From the NCBI GenBank assembly GCA_019423005.1, contig JAHZCF010000101.1, positions 1 to 64,000 of the forward strand: DNA of 64,000 nucleotides. The letters are read 5' to 3'. The translations under genes and the position numbers were made by a program. The notes under the pieces were generated by a model. It saw only the letters and a list, made by a program, of their open reading frames with translations. It was not told the DNA's origin and made no database searches. Shown piece after piece: positions 63,817 to 64,000 of the stretch. The first letter of the stretch is position 1; the number at the start of each line of letters is the position of its first letter. This DNA comes from Haemophilus sp. Its GTDB lineage: Bacteria; Pseudomonadota; Gammaproteobacteria; Enterobacterales; Pasteurellaceae.

Positions 63817-64000
63817 TTATTTGGCTTCAGGTTCTGCTTTTTCAGCATTGCCGTCTGCTTTTTTATCACCGTAAAGGAACTGACCGATTAAATCTTCCAA
63901 TACCATTGCGGATTTTGTGTCTTGAATTTGGCTACCGTTTTTTAACATCGCGGTTTCACCATCATCAAAGCCCATAGTTAAGGCGATATATTGTTCGCCC
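63817..64000 (-). CDS. mlaD: MlaD, C-terminal part (gene continues past the window)
   Basis: The last ~60 codons of an MCE-domain protein: GEQYIALTMGFDDGETAML, then LEDLIGQFLYGDKK and a Glu/Lys/Ala-rich tail. It lies directly upstream of mlaC, in the usual mlaFEDCB order. The 5' part is outside the window. Confidence 0.9.
   Translation of the reverse strand, partial: GEQYIALTMGFDDGETAMLKNGSQIQDTKSAMVLEDLIGQFLYGDKKADGNAEKAEPEAK

Overview
The window is Pasteurellaceae DNA of the Haemophilus/Aggregatibacter type. It is AT-rich and carries dozens of copies, in both orientations, of the Haemophilus-type uptake signal core AAGTGCGGT. Many copies sit as inverted pairs that double as intergenic terminators. 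The housekeeping genes (thrABC with its leader, murA, ibaG, mla genes, hflKC) fit this. Haemophilus parainfluenzae or a close relative is my best guess, but the species is not proven from sequence alone.

Layout. 1-50: the 3' end of a tRNA-Leu. 244-6737 (minus strand): a module of a DUF4123 adaptor, a putative alpha/beta-hydrolase (lipase-like) effector and two membrane-anchored proteins that are candidate immunity partners. 6800-17552 (minus): a mosaic array of peptidoglycan-hydrolase effectors, effector remnants and small periplasmic proteins, five of which end in a similar SH3-like domain. 17589-19835 (minus): vgrG. 19996-30591 (plus): clpV/tssH, then a second DUF4123 adaptor, a large VasX-like pore-type effector and three tandem homologous membrane proteins (likely immunity). 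30848: hcp. 31457-46057 (minus): the structural type VI secretion operon tssB-C-E-F-G-tagH-tssJ-K-L-tagO/vasI-tssA-tssM, with a good sigma-70 promoter upstream of tssB. 46348-49030 (plus): PAAR protein, second vgrG and a small orphan reading frame. Together this is a complete T6SS (sheath, tube, baseplate, membrane complex, ATPase, two spike proteins, PAAR tip) with at least three effector modules.

The most interesting part is 7.3-17.6 kb. An apparently intact LysM+GH19-like effector and its partner follow vgrG directly. Beyond them lie older cassettes. Each has only the 3' end, or a decayed copy, of an effector followed by an SH3-tailed secreted protein, and four of the five SH3 genes are followed by a near-identical terminator/uptake-signal block. 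Two cassettes are preceded by scraps of the same central part of vgrG (168 bp and 72 bp). This looks like cassette displacement by recombination inside vgrG, analogous to orphan CdiA-CT/Rhs-CT modules. Several members carry homopolymer frameshifts.

49.1-64 kb is ordinary chromosome: a tri-haem cytochrome c (quinol-type) peroxidase, hflC-hflK, a phosphopantetheinyl transferase, a PtsG-like PTS permease with a perfect CRP-site match upstream, the thrLABC operon with a recognisable attenuator, the PLP-homeostasis protein yggS, then murA-ibaG-mlaB-mlaC and the 3' end of mlaD.
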